A DNA stretch of 35,464 nucleotides from Clostridia bacterium (GTDB lineage: Bacteria > Bacillota > Clostridia > Christensenellales > CAG-1252). The DNA lies in contig JAGCXI010000054.1 of the NCBI GenBank assembly GCA_017961365.1, forward strand, positions 1-35,464. The letters run 5' to 3'. Of this stretch, positions 33,035 through 35,464 are shown piece by piece. The position numbers were made by a program, and so were the translations under genes. Every line of letters starts with the position of its first letter. The stretch's first letter is position 1. The notes beneath the pieces were generated by a model that had not been told where the DNA came from, ran no database searches, and worked only from the letters and a program-made list of their open reading frames with translations.

Positions 33035-33271
33035 TTATATCAATGCGCGTAAGCGTTCCGCCGCTTTCTCCGCGTCCTTCCCCTCCGTAACGAGAGTGAG
33101 CGCGCTCCCCTTCTTATAGGAAAGAGAGATAAGCCCCATAAGGCTCTTGACATTCGCGCCTTTGTCTTTATATAAAAGCCGCACGTCGGCGCGCGTCTCG
33201 GAAGCCACCTCGGCAAGGCGCTTCGCGAGAGGAAGCGTCAGATCGGTCTTCGCCGTCAGCACAAGTTTCAT
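33035..33271 (-). CDS. HPr-like protein lacking the catalytic histidine (Crh-like)
   Basis: A 78-residue HPr-fold protein. Aligned with HPr, the PEP-phosphorylated His15 position is Thr12 (TDLTLPLAKRL), and the Arg17 position is also lost. The regulatory serine region is kept: NVKSLMGLISL with Ser43, exactly 31 residues after Thr12, as Ser46 follows His15 in HPr. This is the pattern of Crh, which cannot take part in sugar transport but is a substrate of HPr kinase and partners CcpA. hprK lies 1.9 kb upstream in the same cluster. The start overlaps the whiA stop by four bases. A regulatory role is inferred. Confidence 0.85.
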   Translation of the reverse strand: MKLVLTAKTDLTLPLAKRLAEVASETRADVRLLYKDKGANVKSLMGLISLSYKKGSALTLVTEGKDAEKAAERLRALI

Positions 33272-34209
33272 TCTTCTTTCTCCCTGATCTCATTCGCGAT
33301 CTCCGCGAGTTTCTCGAAACGATGATACAGCCCGCTTTTCGAGATGGGTTCGGGCAATGATTCGCGCAAAGCCTCCAGCGAAAGATCGGGATTCGCCAGC
33401 CTCGCTTCCGCCACAGACGCCAGCTCGGACGGAAGAGTCAGGAAAGAGCGACGCTCCTTGATGAGAAGGACGTCGTTATATTGCTTGACCGCCGCGATCA
33501 TCGACTTATCGAGATTCGCCACGTTGAGCTGTTCGGCGCGCCTTATCTTATTTCGCGCTTCGCTTTTCACGATCATATCCTGCATGGACAGCACGCTCTT
33601 CGTGGCGCCGATCAAGGCGAAGAGATCACTGATCGCCTGCGCCTTCCTCGTGCTGAGAAAGTACTTCCCATCTTTCTCCTGCTTTTTCATTTCGATCTCT
33701 TGCCGCAGGAGAAACTGCATGAAAGCGTCCGCAGCGTCCTCGAGCTCAAAGGTCAAAGTCACGCGCAAACTCCCCGAAGCGCGGCTTGTACTGCCCACGG
33801 AGAGAAAGACGCCGCGCGCATATTCCGAAGCTTCCTTTTGCGAAGAGATGCGGGATCTTACGCCGTTATCGAGCGAGAGCACGACGCCGTCCTGCGCCTT
33901 CACTTTCCCGAGATCCGTCAGAATGCGCAAAGCATATCGGCCGCGCACTTCCACGGAAAAAAGCTTATGGCGACGCTTGTCCTTCGGACGAATGATCCCC
34001 ACCTCGACGGCGTAAGAATACTCTTTTTTGACGTACTCCGCGAATTCGAGCGCGAGACGATAATCCGGCGTGGAATAAAAAAGATAGTACCCCTTATCAT
34101 CCCTGCCGAGCTCCCCTCCGAAAGTCAAGAGCGCGGCGACATAACCGTCCCCGACCCCGCCTTCCGCGAGCGAATGCAATTCGTCTTTGACCGCTTGATC
34201 CGTCAGCAT
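33268..34209 (-). CDS. whiA: WhiA-family DNA-binding protein
   Basis: A 313-residue protein with an N-terminal degenerate LAGLIDADG homing-endonuclease-like region (SEYARGVFLSVGSTSRASGSLRVTLTFELEDAADAF) and a C-terminal HTH (NPDLSLEALRESLPEPISKSGLYHRFEKL). NKIRRAEQLNVANLDKS matches the family's N-R-x-x-N-x-x-x-A-N segment. In Gram-positive bacteria WhiA influences cell division and chromosome segregation. Its start overlaps murB by seven bases and its stop overlaps the HPr-like gene by four bases. RapZ and YvcK, its common upstream neighbours, are absent here. Confidence 0.93.
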   Translation of the reverse strand: MLTDQAVKDELHSLAEGGVGDGYVAALLTFGGELGRDDKGYYLFYSTPDYRLALEFAEYVKKEYSYAVEVGIIRPKDKRRHKLFSVEVRGRYALRILTDLGKVKAQDGVVLSLDNGVRSRISSQKEASEYARGVFLSVGSTSRASGSLRVTLTFELEDAADAFMQFLLRQEIEMKKQEKDGKYFLSTRKAQAISDLFALIGATKSVLSMQDMIVKSEARNKIRRAEQLNVANLDKSMIAAVKQYNDVLLIKERRSFLTLPSELASVAEARLANPDLSLEALRESLPEPISKSGLYHRFEKLAEIANEIREKEE

Positions 34210-35090
34210 AAGATCCTCTCCGTTTCGTATTCGAGCGTGACGCCCGTCCTCTCTTTCACCGCGCGCCGCACTTCTTCCGCGAGGACAAAAAAGTCCTCTG
34301 TCTTCGCGCCGCCGCGATTCACGATAAAATTACAATGTTTGGTCGAGAGCTCCGCGCCGCCGACCACCCTGCCTTTCAGCCCCGTTTCTTCGATATAAAG
34401 CGCGGCGGGCTTCTCCCCCACACGGCGGAAGACGCTTCCCGCCGACTTGCCGAAGGGCTGCGTGGCGGCTCTTTTTCTTGCGAGCTCCCGCATCTTCTCG
34501 GCGATGCGCCCCGCTTCACCTTTTCGAAGATCGAAGGTGGCGGACAAGATCAAAGCGCCCGCGGGGATCCCTCCCCTATGATACTCCGTCTTGAGCGCGG
34601 AAGAAGGCAAGGTCTGCTCTTTCCCATCGAGGATGACATCCACGCTCCGAAGCGCGTCCGAGACGCCCATTCCGAAAGCCGAGGCATTCATATACACCGC
34701 GCCGCCGATCTTCCCGGGGATCCCTTCCGCGTATTCCGCGCCGGACAGCGCCGCTTCTCGACATTTTCGCGAGAAGACCGCCATCGGGAGCCCTGCGCCC
34801 ACCGTGACGGAAACGCCGTTGACCGAGAATGTCTTCAGCCGATCCAAGCGCAGGATGACGCCGTCATATCCTTCGTCCGGAAAGAGCACGTTGCTCCCCG
34901 CGCCGAGCACGCGATACGCCACGCCTTCTTCCCCGAAAAGGGAGAGGAGGCTTTTCACTTCCTCGACGCTCGAGGGATAGGCGACGACCGCCGCGTCCCC
35001 TCCGCTTCCGAAAGTGGTCAGAGAGGCACCCGCCACATCCGTCCTACATAAAACGCCCGATCGGGCAAGCCGCTTTTTCACGCTTTGCAT
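34203..35090 (-). CDS. murB: UDP-N-acetylenolpyruvoylglucosamine reductase
   Basis: A 295-residue FAD enzyme that makes UDP-N-acetylmuramate from the enolpyruvyl intermediate, an early cytoplasmic step of peptidoglycan synthesis. FAD-binding GAGSN (63-67), GIPGKIGGAVYMNASAFG (123-140), the catalytic Ser219 in KSAGSVFRR and GAELSTKHCNFIVN are those of the short type II MurB of Firmicutes. CGGAGG precedes the ATG. It lies 57 bases after hprK and overlaps whiA by seven bases. Confidence 0.95.
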   Translation of the reverse strand: MQSVKKRLARSGVLCRTDVAGASLTTFGSGGDAAVVAYPSSVEEVKSLLSLFGEEGVAYRVLGAGSNVLFPDEGYDGVILRLDRLKTFSVNGVSVTVGAGLPMAVFSRKCREAALSGAEYAEGIPGKIGGAVYMNASAFGMGVSDALRSVDVILDGKEQTLPSSALKTEYHRGGIPAGALILSATFDLRKGEAGRIAEKMRELARKRAATQPFGKSAGSVFRRVGEKPAALYIEETGLKGRVVGGAELSTKHCNFIVNRGGAKTEDFFVLAEEVRRAVKERTGVTLEYETERILC

Positions 35091-35147
35091 ATCCTATCCT
35101 CCGAAAAAAATCGGTATAGTATATGGCGCGCGAAGCGTAAATATCCT

Positions 35148-35464
35148 TTAATCGCTCTGCTTTTTCAGCCTTTCTTCCAGCTCCTGCGGCGCGCTGTACC
35201 CCATCTCCTTGAGACGAAGAGACGCCACCGCCGCCTCGATGACCGCGAAAAGATTTCTGCCCGCTTTCACGGGGATCTCGAGCTTCGGCAGACTTACGCC
35301 GAGGATCTCCTCGCGAAGGTCCTCCGTGCCGAGACGCTCATACGTCTTTCCCTCTTCCCAAGCGACGAGCTCGAAGACCGCGTCCACGGACTTATTCACA
35401 CGCACGGCGACCGAGCCGAACATCCGCTCCACATTGATGATCCCCACGCCGCGGATCTCGAGCA
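35148..35464 (-). CDS. hprK: HPr kinase/phosphorylase, C-terminal part (5' partial)
   Basis: The frame is open to the right edge; only the last 105 or so residues are in the window. It begins LEIRGVGIINVERMFG, the HprK signature, and continues with VAWEEGKTYERLG and the conserved LPKLEIPVKAGRNLFAVIEAAV end. The P-loop lies outside. HprK phosphorylates HPr and Crh on the regulatory Ser when glycolytic intermediates are high. A GTG at 35447 is internal, not the start. It is first in the cluster leading to the Crh-like gene. Confidence 0.93.
   Translation of the reverse strand, partial: LEIRGVGIINVERMFGSVAVRVNKSVDAVFELVAWEEGKTYERLGTEDLREEILGVSLPKLEIPVKAGRNLFAVIEAAVASLRLKEMGYSAPQELEERLKKQSD

Overview
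The window looks like the chromosome of an anaerobic, low-redox Firmicute (class Clostridia), probably a gut or rumen lineage. Supporting signs are a reverse-type rubrerythrin, PyrR, HprK with a Crh-like HPr paralogue, WhiA, a pyrophosphate-type phosphofructokinase beside an ATP-type one, ATP-dependent PEP carboxykinase, a TatD-associated-type radical SAM protein and strong TTGACA-17-TATAAT promoters with AGGAGG ribosome sites. Nearly every gene from base 3694 to the end reads on the minus strand. No rRNA, tRNA, CRISPR array or insertion sequence was recognised. No gene-free stretch exceeds 300 bases; the longest is the uraA leader plus the adjoining gap, about 290 bases.

Layout. (1) 1-3553: the 3' part of a large surface protein with Cys-rich 77-residue double repeats and a transglutaminase-like domain, then a short XRE repressor divergent from an AT-rich gene of unknown function. 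(2) 3694-7476: reverse rubrerythrin, a tandem pair of endonuclease/exonuclease/phosphatase-fold proteins of which the upstream copy carries an in-frame TAA, an unknown 243-residue protein, and HU. (3) 7567-14205: pyrR coupled to mrp; a cadmium/zinc operon (ArsR-type repressor, stand-alone HMA metallochaperone, P1B ATPase without HMA); and a uraA-upp uracil salvage unit with a candidate attenuator leader. (4) 14287-22646: a YwaF-like membrane protein, a small radical SAM protein, pckA, a three-gene membrane operon with a TIGR04076 protein, and a run of small genes (DUF3784-like, MaoC-like, GNAT, YitT, AlkD) with several 4-base stop/start overlaps. (5) 22730-26515: an intergenic repeat, an RlmD-type rRNA methyltransferase, PPi-type phosphofructokinase and pfkA. 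(6) 26604-29336: a second short XRE repressor divergent from a large lipoprotein made of near-identical 222-residue GLUG-type repeats. (7) 29380-35464: hprK (partial), murB, whiA, a Crh-like HPr and dnaE in one tight minus-strand cluster.

How it fits together. Central carbon flow (two phosphofructokinases and pckA) is encoded in the same window as the HprK / Crh-like signalling pair that in Firmicutes senses glycolytic state. Pyrimidine salvage (PyrR, Upp, UraA) is spread over two adjacent units. Two AT-rich loci share one design: a 74-76 residue XRE protein facing a gene of unknown function across a strong promoter that carries symmetric or repeated operator-like sequence. These, the 222-residue repeat array, the uraA leader, the broken EEP gene and the His-less HPr are the points most worth a second look. 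Everything here is read by eye; no database search was run.
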